DNA from: Aquanectria penicillioides
Lineage: Eukaryota > Ascomycota > Sordariomycetes > Hypocreales > Nectriaceae
Length of the DNA stretch: 64,000 bases
Assembly: GCA_003415625.1 (NCBI GenBank)
Contig: PYIU01000009.1
Span: forward strand, 1,674,001-1,738,000
Direction: 5' to 3'
A program made the translations under genes and the position numbers. Below the pieces are notes generated by a model that was given only the letters and a program-made list of their open reading frames with translations, was not told where the DNA came from and did not search any database. Below, one piece after another: positions 1 to 13,400 of the stretch (the first letter of the stretch is position 1; each line of letters begins with the position of its first letter).

Positions 1-657
1 GACGGGTATTGGTGGTGACGGCGAGCGTGCACGAGTGCGCAGGCAGGGCCAGAGGGTAAGGTATAGAGATAGAGAAATGTATAGGGATAGGGATAGTGAT
101 AGGTATGCGGGTGCGAAGAAGCAGGTGTAGTGCAGTAGTAATAATAAGGTAGACAGGTAGGAAGAGGTGTCGGGTCGGGTGTACGACCTATGTAAGAGAG
201 GTGTGAGGTGTGAGGGTCGAATAGGTGCGTGGGAAAGATGCGGGAGTGGGAGTGGGAGTAGAAAGTGGGTGGGCGTGGGCGTTTGACCCCACCAACAATC
301 TAGGAAGTCGCGTCCCAGGACGAGTCGAGGGCGACTGAAAAGAGGCGGGGGGCCTGCGCTACTGAGGTAGGGAAGGTAAGGCAGAGTGGCAGGGCAGGTA
401 CCTTCGGTAGGTACCCGTGACGTAGCTTTGGCGCACTTTAGCGGGTTACAGGGAGCCGACGTGATGGCGAGGTGTGCGGGAGAGAAGAGCGAAGGGTCCC
501 CCGGTGAAGGTGAAGAGATATAGAGAGAACCGGCCGGGTGACGGACGAATGAGACGGTGCAGAATCAGGCTGAGGCGTACGGATGGACACCGCAGAGATC
601 GAATTGTTTGATTGATTGACTGGCTGGATGGCTCAATGATTGAATGGTGGCTAGGCG

Positions 658-677
658 GATTGATTGATTGATTGATT
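658..677. repeat. (GATT)5 microsatellite
   Basis: Five perfect tandem GATT units, within a wider GATT/GGATG-rich stretch of about 600-770. Confidence 0.9.
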
Positions 678-1690
678 GGGGAGACCACCTGGGGGGGGAG
701 AGGCCGGCACACGGCGAGAGGAATGGGAAATGGATGAACGTGTGGACGGGTGGATGGATGGATGACGGATGGAGGGGTCGCCCTCCCGTCGGACTTGTCT
801 CGCTATTCTAGTGTTTGCGGCGGCGGAGGAGGCGCTCGCTATGCTGTGCAGTACCGTAGTCTGCTTTGCTTTGCTTTGCTGGGGGCTGCACTATGCGATG
901 CTTGGTCCTTTCTCTGTAGGTAACCTGTCGAAGTGCGCTGTCTATTTGCCTCCTTGGGCGGCAGACAGCAGCGGACGATGGCCAAGCTGGCAGTGCACGA
1001 ATCGGGGGTGGCTGCGGCGGCGATGTCCACAAAAGCAGAAACAATCAGAAACAGCAGCAGCAGTAGTATCAGCCAGCGGCAGCACTCAATTTCGTGACCC
1101 GGTTCTTTGCTTGGTCGCCGAAGAAAATGCGGGTTTGGTTTGGCGCAGGCGTCGTGGGTAATTGGACGGACCCTGCCGGTGCAGCTGTGTTGCGGGCCGG
1201 AGCACGGAGACGGGGAAAAGGTGGAAAAGCGTCGTATATACGAGAGGAGGACGGAGGCGCGCGCCGGTCTGTACTTGACGGGGTGTGTTGCTGTTGATTC
1301 AAGAAATCTGCGACAACCCGTGGGCTCTTGGGAGTTGTCGTCGCCGACACTGTATCAACAGGGCACATGCACCTACACTACCCGATAGTTACGGTGCAGG
1401 AAATAAACCCAATAAAAATATAAAAGATAAACAGGAGCAGGTGGGAAGAAGGAAGGTGAAGAGAGGCGCAGAGCGGCGCGGAGACCTGCTGTACAGCAAG
1501 GTCAGAGAGGTGAGGACGAGACGTGGCAGGGGTGTGACAGTGGGTACAGTCGCGCGGGCGGGTGATGGCAATGGCAATGGTAATGACACGGAGCGGACGA
1601 GCACCGAGTGCGAAGCCAGAGAATGCAAAGATGGAGAGATGGGGTTCCAGTGGAGTCGCGTGGCGTGTGGAAGCCGAAGGCGAAGAAGGT

Positions 1691-1751
1691 GCAGAAGAAG
1701 CAGCAGCAGAAGCAGAAGCAGAAGCAGAAGCAGATGCAGATGCAGAAGCAC
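1691..1751. repeat. GCAGAA-type hexanucleotide repeat
   Basis: Tandem GCAGAA units with GCAGCA and GCAGAT variants. The repeat produces artificial Glu/Ala-, Arg/Ser- and Leu-rich reading frames on both strands. Confidence 0.9.
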
Positions 1752-2576
1752 AGGCGCACAAATTGGTTAGCTACTAGCTAAGTCCGTAGCTAGCAAAGGT
1801 AGGTGTCGTTGTCGTCGTCGTCGACGTCGTCGTTGGTGGATGGCAAGCCGATGGAAGTGAATGTGCGGGAGGGGGGGAGTGGGTGAGCCCAAGGGAGTGG
1901 ATCGAGTAGACCGAGAAGGTCGAGTATCCACCACCCCGGGGTTACAGAGGGCGAACCGGGCCGGGACTTGGGGGCGACAACTGGGGGGGACTTGGGCCCT
2001 TGTGTTGAGGACGATGCTCAGGTGGGCGAAGAAAAAAAAAGGGTCTGTTTGATCTTGGTGCGGTGGAAATCAGCCCAAGGTGCGGCCAAGGTCAGTCGAG
2101 GTCAACGGCCGGCCCACGATCCGGGTTCGGTCGGGATCGTGGTGGGAAATAGATTTGCCCACACCTGACCATGTACGTACCCACGGGGTCAGGTGTGTGT
2201 TTGATGGAGCGAGTGGGTAATGGATGGTAATGGGAATGGAGGTAGCCGCGGTACCGGGATATTTTCACGGCAACGGACTACCGTGGGATTTGATTACCCA
2301 TCATCAGATCCAAGCCAAGTCAAGCGAGGCCGGGGGCATGAGGCGGCCCGAAAGAGGGCGAAGAGGGCGAGATGGCAACGAGGCAGGGGGCATTGACACC
2401 GAGATGAACAAGAAGAAGAAAGGAGAAGGGGTCGGGCACGAATACAATACAATGAAGAGGAGTAATAAAAAAAAAGAACGATACGACGAAGAAGCAAGGA
2501 GCAATGCCAACATGGAGGAATAAGCAGTCCAATTAGCGAAGCTGTAAATGCGTGTGTATGTGCGTGTCTGCACGCA

Positions 2577-2602
2577 TAGGTAGGTAGGTACCTACCTACC
2601 TA
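2577..2602. repeat. 26-base perfect palindrome of TAGG units
   Basis: The left arm TAGGTAGGTAGGT is followed directly by its exact reverse complement ACCTACCTACCTA, with no spacer. It could form a hairpin or cruciform. Confidence 0.9.
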
Positions 2603-3116
2603 CATTACATACTTGCCAACCACACACGGGCCAAGGTGCGCGGCGAGGATCAAAATGGATCAATGGACGAGCGGACAAAGAGAGTGGGCATCCTTCCAAG
2701 GTGAGACGATTTAGGCTTAGACCGGATAACTATCCCGGCCGAGCTCATGCTGAGGGGGCTCGCGCTCCGCATGGCATGGCATGGCATTGCACCTCAACCC
2801 TCAAACACCAAGGACGGGCGCTTCCACTTCCACTTCCACTTTGACGTCCGCATCCGCATCCGCATCCACATCCACCCCCAAAACAGGCCAAGGTTACCTC
2901 GCAGCTCTCCAATCCCTACCCGTCGTCAACCGGCGCACCGGGCGGTGCTGCGGCGGCGGGCGGCGGCTCTGGCGGCAATCTAGCTAACGTAGCTCGGGAC
3001 TGGTTGATCCATTGGTCCCTTTTACCTTTACTTTCTTTTTCTTTGTTTTCTTATTGCTTGATGTACCATGTGCCTTCCCCCCAATCCCACTCTGTTTTGC
3101 TTTGCGGCACAATATG

Positions 3117-3151
3117 CCTTGCCTTGCCTTGCCTTGCCTTGCCTTGCCTTG
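3117..3151. repeat. (CCTTG)7 microsatellite
   Basis: Seven perfect CCTTG units, followed by degenerate CCTTG copies to about 3195. Confidence 0.9.
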
Positions 3152-4360
3152 CGGCCCTTGCCTGACCTTGCCTTGCTTGACCTTGCTTTGCCTTGGGGTT
3201 TTCTTTTCTTTTTCTCCCCCCTTCGTTTTCTAGTCTCCGATGTCGATGTCCCACTTTTTGGCACAGACCCCGACCCGCGACTTTACCATCGGGATAGTTG
3301 ACTGGAGCGGGGGCAGAACCAACCAAACCAGCTCGTCGTCAGCCGGGTCGTGGAGATAGGTTACTGTTACCCAGATAGATGATATTCCCCCTTCCCCTCG
3401 CCGCCCCTCCCCTCTCCCCCTCCAGAGAGAGCGGTTTCAACATGAAGCAGTGGCTTCGAGCAGAAGGAGGCAGGCAACAGCCCTTCTCAGCCGAGAGACA
3501 GGGGTTCGTGAGCCCAGTACGTACACGAAGCCGCCTCGAATCGGACGGTTGTTTCGTCGGGAGGCGTGGGAACGAACGGTATTCAAATGCCCCGTTCCGC
3601 CCCGGAATGCCCGTTTGGCGAGTACTTTCCCCAGTCGTAGTCACGACACCCATGTTCCGCCCCCTCCACACCCAGCACTTCACTTTCGGTCAAGGTCGGT
3701 CGAGTCGACCCAGACAGGCATGCTGCTATGCAGCCAATTGCGCGATATGTGTTGAACAGGTCCGGAGTACGGCGCAGCTGGTATCTGTACCGGGCATCCC
3801 GTTCCAGAGTGCGGCGGAGCGGCGCCTCGATGGCGTCCCTGCGACTTGTACGATGGTACATGGGCAAGCGAGCGCGCGCGCACACGCAAACGAGAATGCA
3901 CATAATTACATAGTACTGGCTACCACCTAGCTACCTAGGTATGTACATACACGCAGAGGTACATGGCATGGATTGGCATTACGTCCAGCACTGTCTGTTT
4001 TGCCTGTCTCGTCTGTCCGCTTGTCAACTGGGTTGTTTTTTCCAAATGGAGACAGCTGTGCTAGCTTGGCTTCTTACCTGCGGATATGGGATATGTAAGG
4101 TGTGCGTATGTGCGCGTGGCCAGCTCAACGGTACGCTGGAAACCTGGTCCTTGCCGGGCGCATGGCCAGACAGGCAAGAGACCAAGGCAATTGACTTTTC
4201 CCCCTGGGGTTGTGCGCTGAGGCGAGCGAGGTCGCGGCCGTGAGACCCCTGGAGCAATCTGTAGAAGCTATCCATGGAAGCTTTTCTGCGGACGGTATCC
4301 CGGCCGGGACGTGGCCAGAGCTTGGAGCTCGGATGTCCCAGCTCTATCACGTTGTTTTGC

Positions 4361-4381
4361 CATCATCATCATCATCATCAT
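4361..4381. repeat. (CAT)7 microsatellite
   Basis: Seven perfect CAT units in a pyrimidine-rich spacer. Confidence 0.9.
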
Positions 4382-4980
4382 CACTACCTAGAGCTCCTTT
4401 CAAAAGGTGTTGTATATCCGGTTCGGCATTCCATAAACGCGAACCAAGCACCCCCATGTTCTGTCGTCCTCTGATCTGCTTGATGACTGGATGTTGTAAC
4501 ATGGTTCGAACCCTATCTCGTCCTATCCCCTCCCATCCCATCCCATCTTCTCCCACCTCAACTTCCTCCCCCAAAGGTACCCGACCGAACGACGTGATTC
4601 TCGTGATGCTGTTGCTCTTCCTCCTTTTTCTCCTCCCACGCTCATCCCCCCCCTCCACTCTCGTCTCCTGTTCCGCCCTCACCCCTTCACCGGCCTACCG
4701 CTGCGGCCAGCCTCACCGCCGCCTGCACCTCCGATAGGCCAGGCAAAGTCAACGGCATTCCTTGATTGCGCTGCCCTGATCGATGCCGCTGTCGCCGTCT
4801 TGGCCGAACCTCGGTGGCTGGCAAGGCCATGCACTATCCACCCCTCGCTATTTTTACCTTGCGACTCACCTCAGGGCCGATTCGATTCGCTCGGGGTACA
4901 GGCACCCGTGGCAGAGACCACAGTCCAGACCGCCCGACACTGTGCAGACAAACATCCATACCTACCTTACCTATCCGTAC

Positions 4981-5069
4981 CTACCTACCTACCTACCTAC
5001 CTACCTACATACATACCTACGTACATGACGACCTACACATCATACAGCGCCCGCCCGTGCACGTACACA

Positions 5070-5100
<31 letters not shown>
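4981..5100. repeat. (CTAC)7 followed by (CA)n
   Basis: Seven perfect CTAC units at 4981-5008, then CATA/CGTA variants, then an interrupted CA dinucleotide run at about 5065-5100. Confidence 0.9.
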
Positions 5101-5511
5101 TCATTCACTCACTCACACGCACAAATGCACACATACATACAATTCCTGCTTTTCCCTCAAGCCCTACTTTGTTTGCATTGCCCGGTCCCCTGCTTTGCTT
5201 TTGCTTTGTCTCTGCTCCCCCTCCTTCCTCCTCCTCCCGGCTGTTACGTACGTCTCGTGGAAGCATGTGAAGAGGGGACGAGGTGACACCACCCCGAGGC
5301 TTTTGTCTCGTTGTCAATGTATCATATCGCCTGGTGGTCGACAGCCACCCCCCCACGACACTGGACATCGTTCACCGATCCTTGACCTGAGCGCCGAAAC
5401 CGCAATGTCATTTCAAAGTCCGCACGTACAGCAAATAGGTATAGTATGTACATTGGTCTTGGAGAAGCGATGCAGCTGCCATAATAGGAAATAAATGGAC
5501 AAGGCGATCTA

Positions 5512-5569
5512 CAGCAACAGCAGCAGCAACAACAACAACAACCACCACCACCACCACCACCACCACCAC
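5512..5569. repeat. CAG/CAA/CCA trinucleotide repeat
   Basis: Consecutive CAG, CAA and CCA triplet blocks. Poly-Gly and poly-Cys reading frames on the opposite strand are by-products of this repeat. Confidence 0.9.
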
Positions 5570-7661
5570 GGCATCGCCTCAACAACATCTGGTGCTTGCT
5601 GTCGCTGATGCTGCATCATGCCCACTCAGCCATACCCCATAGGAGGCTCCGCTTTCCCAAACCGTCGTCAAGATTTATCCGCGGCTAAGCCATTGGCTCC
5701 AAAACAATCTACGCCAGCTACTCCAGCTTCGTTCTAGCTTCAGGACAAGGTACTCCATCGACTCGCCCCCCTTGTTGCACACCCCCGGTCCCCATGTCAT
5801 GTCCTCCACGCCCGCCCCAGTCCCCACGGCATCTCTCTCCCACCCATCCATAGGCGCGCCTCCGGGGAGCGGAAGGGCAATGGGTGAATGGAAGTTGGTC
5901 AAGGTGGAGGCTGGCTCGGGGAGAGAGACGGAGCGACACAGAGAGAGTGGGAGAGAGAGACGGACATGGCAGCAGTGCAACCCCCAGCCTAGTCGAGTCC
6001 AGCCCAGCACCACCCCCTCAAAAAAAGAAAGCAACAAAAATCCACTCACAAAAAAAAATTTTGGTCCGTCCCGAACAACAATGGATGGAACGTGGAGCAC
6101 GCCGTCCGTTCGGCTCGGTGAGAAGGGCGAGTCGCGCACCGGGCCATAGCCAAGGTCGAGAGCTACTCGCACCGGCCGGGGCTCGCCACTCCTCGGGACC
6201 GGAGGAACAGCCCACGCCATGCCATGCGATGCCATCGAATCTAAAGTACGGGTTTCATGGTTGCACTACGACACTGTATGGAGGCCTTTTTTTTTTTTTC
6301 TGTATTTCTTCTTCTTCTTCTTTGGACCCTTCTCCTCTCTTTCTCCTCCTTCTCCTCCTTCTGCCGTAGTCCTACTCCAGCAGGTACAATGTAGGTTCGG
6401 TAAGATCCCGAAGTTGTCTACTCCTAATGGGGATGAGAGACGGGGATGAGGGGCGTTGGCGTCTCGCGCTTGCAACGCAAAAAGCAAAAGCAACCGTTGA
6501 CGCCGGTGCTGCTGCTGCTGCTGCTGATGACGGCTGTTAGTGACGGCTGCCATGGGCACCGGCATGCCAGCGCACGAATGGCTCGCCTTCCATCACCCGT
6601 CATCCCGTTCCTCATCTCATTGAGGCTTATGATTTTTTTTTTCCCTTTGATACTATGTATGTCGTTCCCCATTTGTGTTCAAAGGCCTTTTTGGGGGGCG
6701 GCATGATGATATCTGGACACCAACAGCAGACGCCCACCCACACAACAAAACACACACACCCCTTCCTTCTCTGCCCCATCCATCCATGTCTCCCTCCCTT
6801 CCCCTTTCGCACTTACACTTCTTCCCGACGATGTCCTTGTTATGCATGACAGACTTGCGCGCCGCCACTGGAAGCGACGGGACCCGTTCTCTGGAGGGCT
6901 TCGGCTGCAGTCTGGGAGGGTAGGCACTGTAGTACTGTACTATGTAGCAGCAGCTCGGGGGCTGTACGTCACTGTTCAAACCCCGTGCAACCCCCAATCC
7001 CACCAAATAATGCTGAGCTAAACCCCTAGCTCTCGGCAGGTGGTTCGCTCTCGGAAGAGAGACAAGCACGTGTTTGTAGTCTGTTGGGTGGTCCAATGTC
7101 GAGACCTGAGTCTCGAGACTTTTTTTTTTTTTTTTTTGGTGGCCCTGGGGCTCCGCGTTGTATCTAAACGAGAGGCGCCGCCGAAACTGCAAAGCATGAA
7201 GCACGGGGAACGGACATGTATGTCCATGAGCATCGGCTCATCCGCTTGCTCACCTGCCCTCTCACCCCAGATGGGACCAATCCTAATCCCCATCAATCCA
7301 CTGTTTTTTTTTTTTTTTTTCCTTGTCTTATTTGCGTACCCGGTCCCTGGCTCCATCTTTTCTTTGCCTCCCAGATGCTGCTTAGGCTGTGTGACCCGGC
7401 TTTGTCCAAGTCGGTTTCACCGAGGTTAAGACACGGATACACGGTCGAGCGAGCAAGTGCCTTCAACGGCGCTGGCCGACGCCCTCGAGTTACCGTCTGA
7501 GAGGATGAGGCGAGGGGAAGGGAGGAGAGGGGGGGAAGGTAAGTTGCATACCTACGACATGTACACACAGCATCATCGTCTCTCCAGTGACTTATGGCAT
7601 GGGGCATGGTTTAATGGTCTTGGCCCTGGACCTGGCTGTGTGTGTGTGATGCTATCTGCTC

Positions 7662-7708
7662 TACCTTACCTTACCTTACCTTACCTTACCTTACCCTACC
7701 CTACCCTA
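7662..7708. repeat. CTTAC repeat grading into CCTAC
   Basis: A pentanucleotide array in which CTTAC units give way to CCTAC units at the right end. The unit is not the fungal telomere hexamer. Confidence 0.85.
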
Positions 7709-8433
7709 CAACACCGGCCACCAAGCACCAATCCAATGCCACCGCCAAACCGCAATGCCAACACCATCAGCACCAGCACCAGCACCATGGTGTTCCGGGG
7801 AACGGGACGGGACTGGACTGGACTGGACAGGACGGGGGTGGAAACCGACATGACAGGATGGATGAGATCCCCCTTACTCTTTGTCCTACACATCACAGGA
7901 TCCCCTCCACGTCCCCTTCCCCTCCCCCTTCCCCTTCCCCTTCCGCCTCCGCTTTGCGCCATCATAGCAACCATCATCTCCCCGTGGTGCCCTCCATTGC
8001 ATCAGCCGCCACCACATGGGAAGATGGGCATGGCATGGCACGATGCCGTCCCTTTTCCCCCTCCTCTTCCCCTCCCGCAGCGCCAGAAACAAGCCCATGC
8101 ATGATGCCATTGTGTCTCCCCTCTCCCCTCTCGTCGCAAATCCCTCGTCCACCCGTCACTCTGCATAGGTCATCTTCACAGGCACCCCAGTCCTTCACCG
8201 AGATCCCTCGCTGGGTCTCAAATCAATCGATTCGATGGATTCATCAGCGCGTGCCAGCCAGCCCGCCCAGACCACCTAGGATAGACCAGGGCCACCACTA
8301 CGTACTACGTACCACCGCCGCCGCCACCGCCGCCGCAGCAGTGCTGTTGCTCCTGCGCCAGTGCCAGCGCCATCGAGAGGCCCCCCAGGGACACAGGACA
8401 GGGGATACAGGGGCTACAGGGAAGGGAGGAGGA

Positions 8434-8452
8434 GGGGGGGGGGGGGGGGGGG
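8434..8452. repeat. Run of 19 consecutive G
   Basis: An uninterrupted G19 run preceded by GGA-rich sequence. It could fold as a G-quadruplex, and its exact length in an assembly is uncertain. Confidence 0.85.
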
Positions 8453-9960
8453 CTGCGGCGGGGATGGGGCTCTCCCACAGCATCACAGCAGGGACTCAAC
8501 TCACACAACACACAACACTCACAGGGACGACAGGGGCACACACCACCCGTCGTTGCCCACCGCCGCACCCCCCAGACTCCATTATCATCAGATGCCGCCT
8601 CAGCCTCGCCCATTCCCCACCCCCACTCCACGCGCAGCGCACGCGCACACTTGCTCTCCGGCTCACACTCACACTCACACTCACAGACACACACATCTGG
8701 CTCGGCTCGTCTCGTATCTTGTAGCTCGTACAGTAGCCCGTAGCTCACAGCTGCTGGCCCATCCCCCTAGCAGAAGGGCCGACGGCTTGGGGCGGCTGGG
8801 CACGGTGAGCGGAAGACCAACACCGATGTCGCCCTCGGTGCTGTTGTCCGTCGTCGTCGTTGTCCTCCGGCCGGCCTGCTTTTCGCTCCGGGACCTCATC
8901 CTGCTACTCCCAACAATAACAATACACAGTAAGGACATGAGAATCGTCTCACCACCACCACTGCCACCACTACCACCACTGTTGCCACTACTTACTGTAC
9001 TCCCGCCACCGCCAACAGGCCCCCTCCCCCATTCCCCTCCCCCTCCTCCCACCTCTCCAGAGAGTCCGTCCCCCAGAGCCAGCGCCGGTTTCCGCCCCAG
9101 AGCCCAGAGGGATGCTCTCCCGGCTTCCGGCTCACTCACTCACCACTGCTCCCTCCCTCACCTTTGGCACAGGCCCTCATACATACATACCAGGAACCCA
9201 AACCCCAGGGTTCTGTGCTCCGCATACATATACGAAATACTACGTATTGTTTGAACGACAGATCTATCCTTGTCCGCTCCAGTTTTCTGCGCCGCCGCTC
9301 TGCCCTGCCATTCGTAGCCGCCCCCCTTCCTGTCGCCCGTCCATTCATCTCATCTCAGTTACGATGCCCAGAGTGCCCTAATTCCAGTGCATTTGGGTAC
9401 CTAGCTATCCCCGAGGAACCGGTCGATCGGGACATTCCACGCCGAGCCCGGCCGCGCGCTCAAACCCCTCCCAGCCCTCAGTGCTCACCTCGCAAACCCC
9501 ATGTTCCATGCCGGACTCGCCCGCACATACACCAACAAGCCCAGTCCTGGCCCAGTCCTGGCCCGAGTCCCAATGGATCGAGCTCAAGCTACGTACTAAT
9601 CCCTAATGAATCACAAGTACATACATACAACACAGACAGCATCGCTGCAGCTCAGCTCTGTACATCCGCTCAACACGGCGCAGCATAGTAGAGAAACCGT
9701 AGAAACCGCATATCCCGAGCCCAACAAAGCACTACCACCCCCATCAATCGCCCTCAATAGATCCTGCTGCATTGCATTGTACTGCCCTGCGCTGCGCGGC
9801 ACTGCACTGCAAGATGAAATTAGCCAAAATGCTCGCCGATCCACGGTCGCTTTCCGTGTGTCTTGCTGAGCTGGTCAGACGCCTCATCGCTTCAGCTGCG
9901 CTGCTGTGCCAGCAAACAAAACCACGCCTGCTGCTGTGCTGGTCCACATCTCAAACATCC

Positions 9961-10020
9961 CCATCCCCATCCACGTCCACGTCCACGTCCACGTCCACAT
10001 CCACATCCACATCCACGTCC
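9961..10020. repeat. CCACGT/CCACAT hexanucleotide repeat
   Basis: Tandem six-base units of the type CCACGT, CCACAT and CCATCC, without a supported coding context. Confidence 0.85.
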
Positions 10021-10428
10021 AATGTCCATGTTCACAGCGTAATGCACTTTGGTCTGATGATGGCTGTAACATCAAAAACACACTCTGCCATTTGTCATGT
10101 CCTGTAAATTACCAAGTCTATCCGTTCGCCGTGGTCCACGTGGCACTGAGATCCAACCTACCCTCCTTCCGAGACCCCTTTTCTCTCACCGAACAATCGA
10201 GACCTGAACCCGTGCCCGACGGAGCTCAATGCCTTGCACAACAATCATGTAAGAATAGGGCGTGGAGGACATATGCTGTACTAATACACATATTTCAAAA
10301 AAAAAAAACAAAAAAAAAAAAGAGGAAGAAGACGAGGAAGAGGAGACTCGCCTCAACCTTCTACTCGCACCCCCAAAAATAAAACAAAAACAAAGACAAA
10401 CCAACAACTATCCCATGATCAAGACAAA

Positions 10429-13400
10429 TCACCATTCTTGGTTTTCTGTCCAGCCATTCTCGTGATATTCTCCGTTTTTGTCTTCCCAGAAACCAAGCTC
10501 GTCGCGGTTGTCGTCAATGATCCTCCCCCACTCTAGGAGAAGCCTGAACATGTACACCTCCATGTCTTTGTATCCCATTGCGGTTTCCGCCCACTGGCTC
10601 CCTTGCTGTCCAATGAACATGGCGTCTTTCGACTGCGCCGGGAGGTCGGTATCTCGCCCGTTGATCAGCCCTCGGTTCTCCGTCCCTGTGAAGTAGGTAA
10701 ACGTCGTATGGAGAGCCTGATACCGCAAGTCGATAGGAACAAAGTGTAGCCAGGGCCTCAGTCGTTCAGTGTACCATGTCCGGAACATGGTCCCTAGGAA
10801 AGGCACGCTCTTAGACCGCAACATTCGTAGAAACTCTGTTGGGGGACCGTTATCCTCATCCACTACCACAACGTAGCGGTACTCTAGCGGCTCCTGTTGC
10901 ACATCCTCTCGTGACCCGTAGAACTTCTTCGCAAGCTCGCAGTTGCGTCCTATGCAACCCGTATAGTTGCTGATGCCCACACTATAGGGGATCACACGGT
11001 TCGCCTCGAAGAGGGATGCCTGTTCGAATCGATACTTGCTCTTCTTCGTGCCCTGAATGAGCAACATGATCACTTCATCGTCGGGATTGGGGCTGTTCAG
11101 CATGTTAAGTAGTCGGAATTTATGGCTGCCCCTCAGCGCTTGGTCGCTGATTACCCCGTCCCGTGCAGTTCCCCTCCAAACTAGCGAGTCGTATCGTCGT
11201 CGGAAATCCCAATCCAGATCAGGGCGATCAGCTTTCTGAGTAGGAATCGGTATTAGAATATCTTGGAAAGGCTCCGTTTTTGAAGGCCCGAAAAGCGGTA
11301 GCATTTCTCGGATGGGTTCTGTGTGCGGTGCTGACAGGTACATGCCATGGAGGTATTTGATATCTGGCTGAGAACAGAACTCCATGGACCGAGTCCAGTT
11401 TACCATGAGTGGCCCTCGGGAATGCCGGCGAATGCAGCTCGAGCAGAATTCCCCAATATTCCAGTGAGGATTGGTTCGGGTTTGTGACCCTGGGGGACAT
11501 CCTTCAACAAGCATCTGGCGATAGTTTGACGGAGATATCACCGACTGCTTTTGCAACTCAGGCATGCTTGGACTGTCCCTAGCCTCGAATATTTCTTCTG
11601 TGCCATTCAACTCCCCTGTGGAGCGTGATATCAAGTTGACAATGGGTGTTAGATCAACGTGGCTTTGTCCGTTTGCATCCTCCCACGATGGCAGGATCCG
11701 GGGTGCGGGGCCAAGGTTGATGGGGAGAATCATGTCCGGCAGATACTTGGCAAACTTGTCAACCATGGCCACGAGAAGATTCAACTCCTCCACGTCTCCC
11801 GCCCCTGCTGCAGGGGACCCTGTTGCTCGTTGATCCTTGATTCTGATGGTGTGAATACCTGGCATTTCGGCAAGGCGAGTGATTCTTTTCCGCAGGGTCT
11901 TGGGCGACATGGACGAAAATGGGCGCAGGTCACTCTCGATCTGATCGAATTGGTCGATAACAACAGTATCTTTGGCGAGATCATACCAACCGGGGAAGTG
12001 AGGAGGAGGGTTCTTGCCGTCATGGCGTTCCTTGTAAATTCTAAGTGCAACTGGAAGACTTCCACTGACGGATACATGACGGAGCCATTGATCCTGCTTG
12101 ATGTTTGCGTTGTAGATGAAATCACCGATGGGATGGCGTTTCGGGAATGTTTGCGGCGACTCTAAAAGGACGAACACCGTGGATCCGACGGCGAGCCCCC
12201 AGAGGATTGCAGTAAGCAGCAGACGGCGGATGAATAAGATAGAACGCAGCTCGTGACAAAATGTGAATAGGACGAAGCCTGAGCCAATAAAGTAGAGAGG
12301 CACCACGGTTGCCGAGCGCGAGGGATGGAGATAATCTCCATAGTTGTAGATGTTGAGACACACCCTCACCGTGCCCACCAGCCAGGTGATGATACTGGAT
12401 GGCGTGAGTGGCGACGTCTCGCAGACCCAAAAAGTTGCAGATATCATCAAAGTTGCAAAAGCGATGCTGTCCACAATGATGTCGAAACCGTATAGGAAGC
12501 CGAACCCGGCGTGTAGAACTCTTGAGCCAGTGAACATTCTGTGGCCTAGCCAAATCAGACACATGCTTAGAGACGAAAGGATGAGTATGGCACCGAGGGT
12601 TCTGAGGCGTTGCTTTGCTGTTCTGGCCCATGCCAAGGTCCGCCATAGCAAAACAACGACGAGAGCATCAAAAAGGAGACCCAAACATTGCAAAAAGAGA
12701 GTAGTCCGTCGACCCTCGAGGGGAGCAAAGCATACGTAAGTTGACGGTAATCCCTGACTAACAACATAATAGGTTCCAGTTGAGAACATGAAAGCGCTTA
12801 TCAAGGCAAAGGTCAGAACTACACGAGGGCCGGTGAACCAGTCGTAAATGTCATCGAAACAGCTCCGCCATGGATCATCCGGATCTTCGGCAGGCGGAAA
12901 GCCCCATTTGCGACGAGTTGCAAAGATCTCGTAGAAAAAGAGGACGATGCATAGAAAGGACTAATAAAAGACGTTAGTACGTGATGGTCATTTCTTGATT
13001 GGGTTTGATAGCACCTCAATACCCGGAGTTGAGCACTGCTGCTGGTAGTTTACACGATGGAAAATCTCCAGCCGGAGAACAATGCAAAGAACTAGGACCG
13101 GGAGAGAAAGCCTGCGTGGCCTTTTGGGCAAATAAGGGTTCGGAGCGTTGGTGTCCTTGCCGGCACCGTCTAGCAGAGGTGCATTGTAATAGATATGGCG
13201 TTGAGGTTTCTTAAACCTTCCGTCAGCACCGGGCAGCCACTTGGTGAAGCAGCTAACGCCGTAGCAGATGCCTCCAGAGAGGAGAAAAACCAGAAAGCAT
13301 GATAGTCTGGGACTCTCTACAGGCAGGATCAAGTTAGCCACTTGTAAAGGGAGGAAAGGTGGGTAGGTAGGTAGGCAGAGTCTGCAGAAGGTCGAGCTAT

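Larger units (their letters stand above)
1..10428. other. Gene-poor, repeat-rich intergenic region
   Basis: No convincing gene is seen on either strand over 10.4 kb. Open frames exist, some over 300 codons, but they lie in simple repeats, encode Pro/His/Arg/Ser-rich low-complexity sequence, overlap one another in several frames and show no family motif. The + strand is purine- and G-rich from 1 to about 2.73 kb and pyrimidine- and C-rich from about 2.8 to 10.2 kb. In filamentous fungi CT-rich tracts typically mark promoters and 5' leaders on the coding strand. The switch near 2.7 kb could therefore mark a divergent promoter, with a minus-strand gene beyond the left edge and an unrecognised or noncoding transcript to the right. 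That reading is inference. Confidence 0.6.

Noticed and set aside
4502..4514. B-box-like GGTTCGAACCC on the + strand
   Set aside because: The flanking bases do not form the T stem and no A box precedes it.
7689..7708. CCCTAC units resembling telomere repeats
   Set aside because: The unit is a pentamer that grades from CTTAC, not the TTAGGG/CCCTAA hexamer, and it is internal.
7642..8724. 360-codon open frame on the + strand
   Set aside because: It crosses several microsatellites, encodes Pro/His/Ser/Arg-rich low-complexity sequence and overlaps other long frames in the same strand; no domain or splice structure supports it.
12987..13341. Separate small gene upstream of the GT90 coding exon
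   Set aside because: The segment splices in frame to both sides as exon 3 of the GT90 gene.
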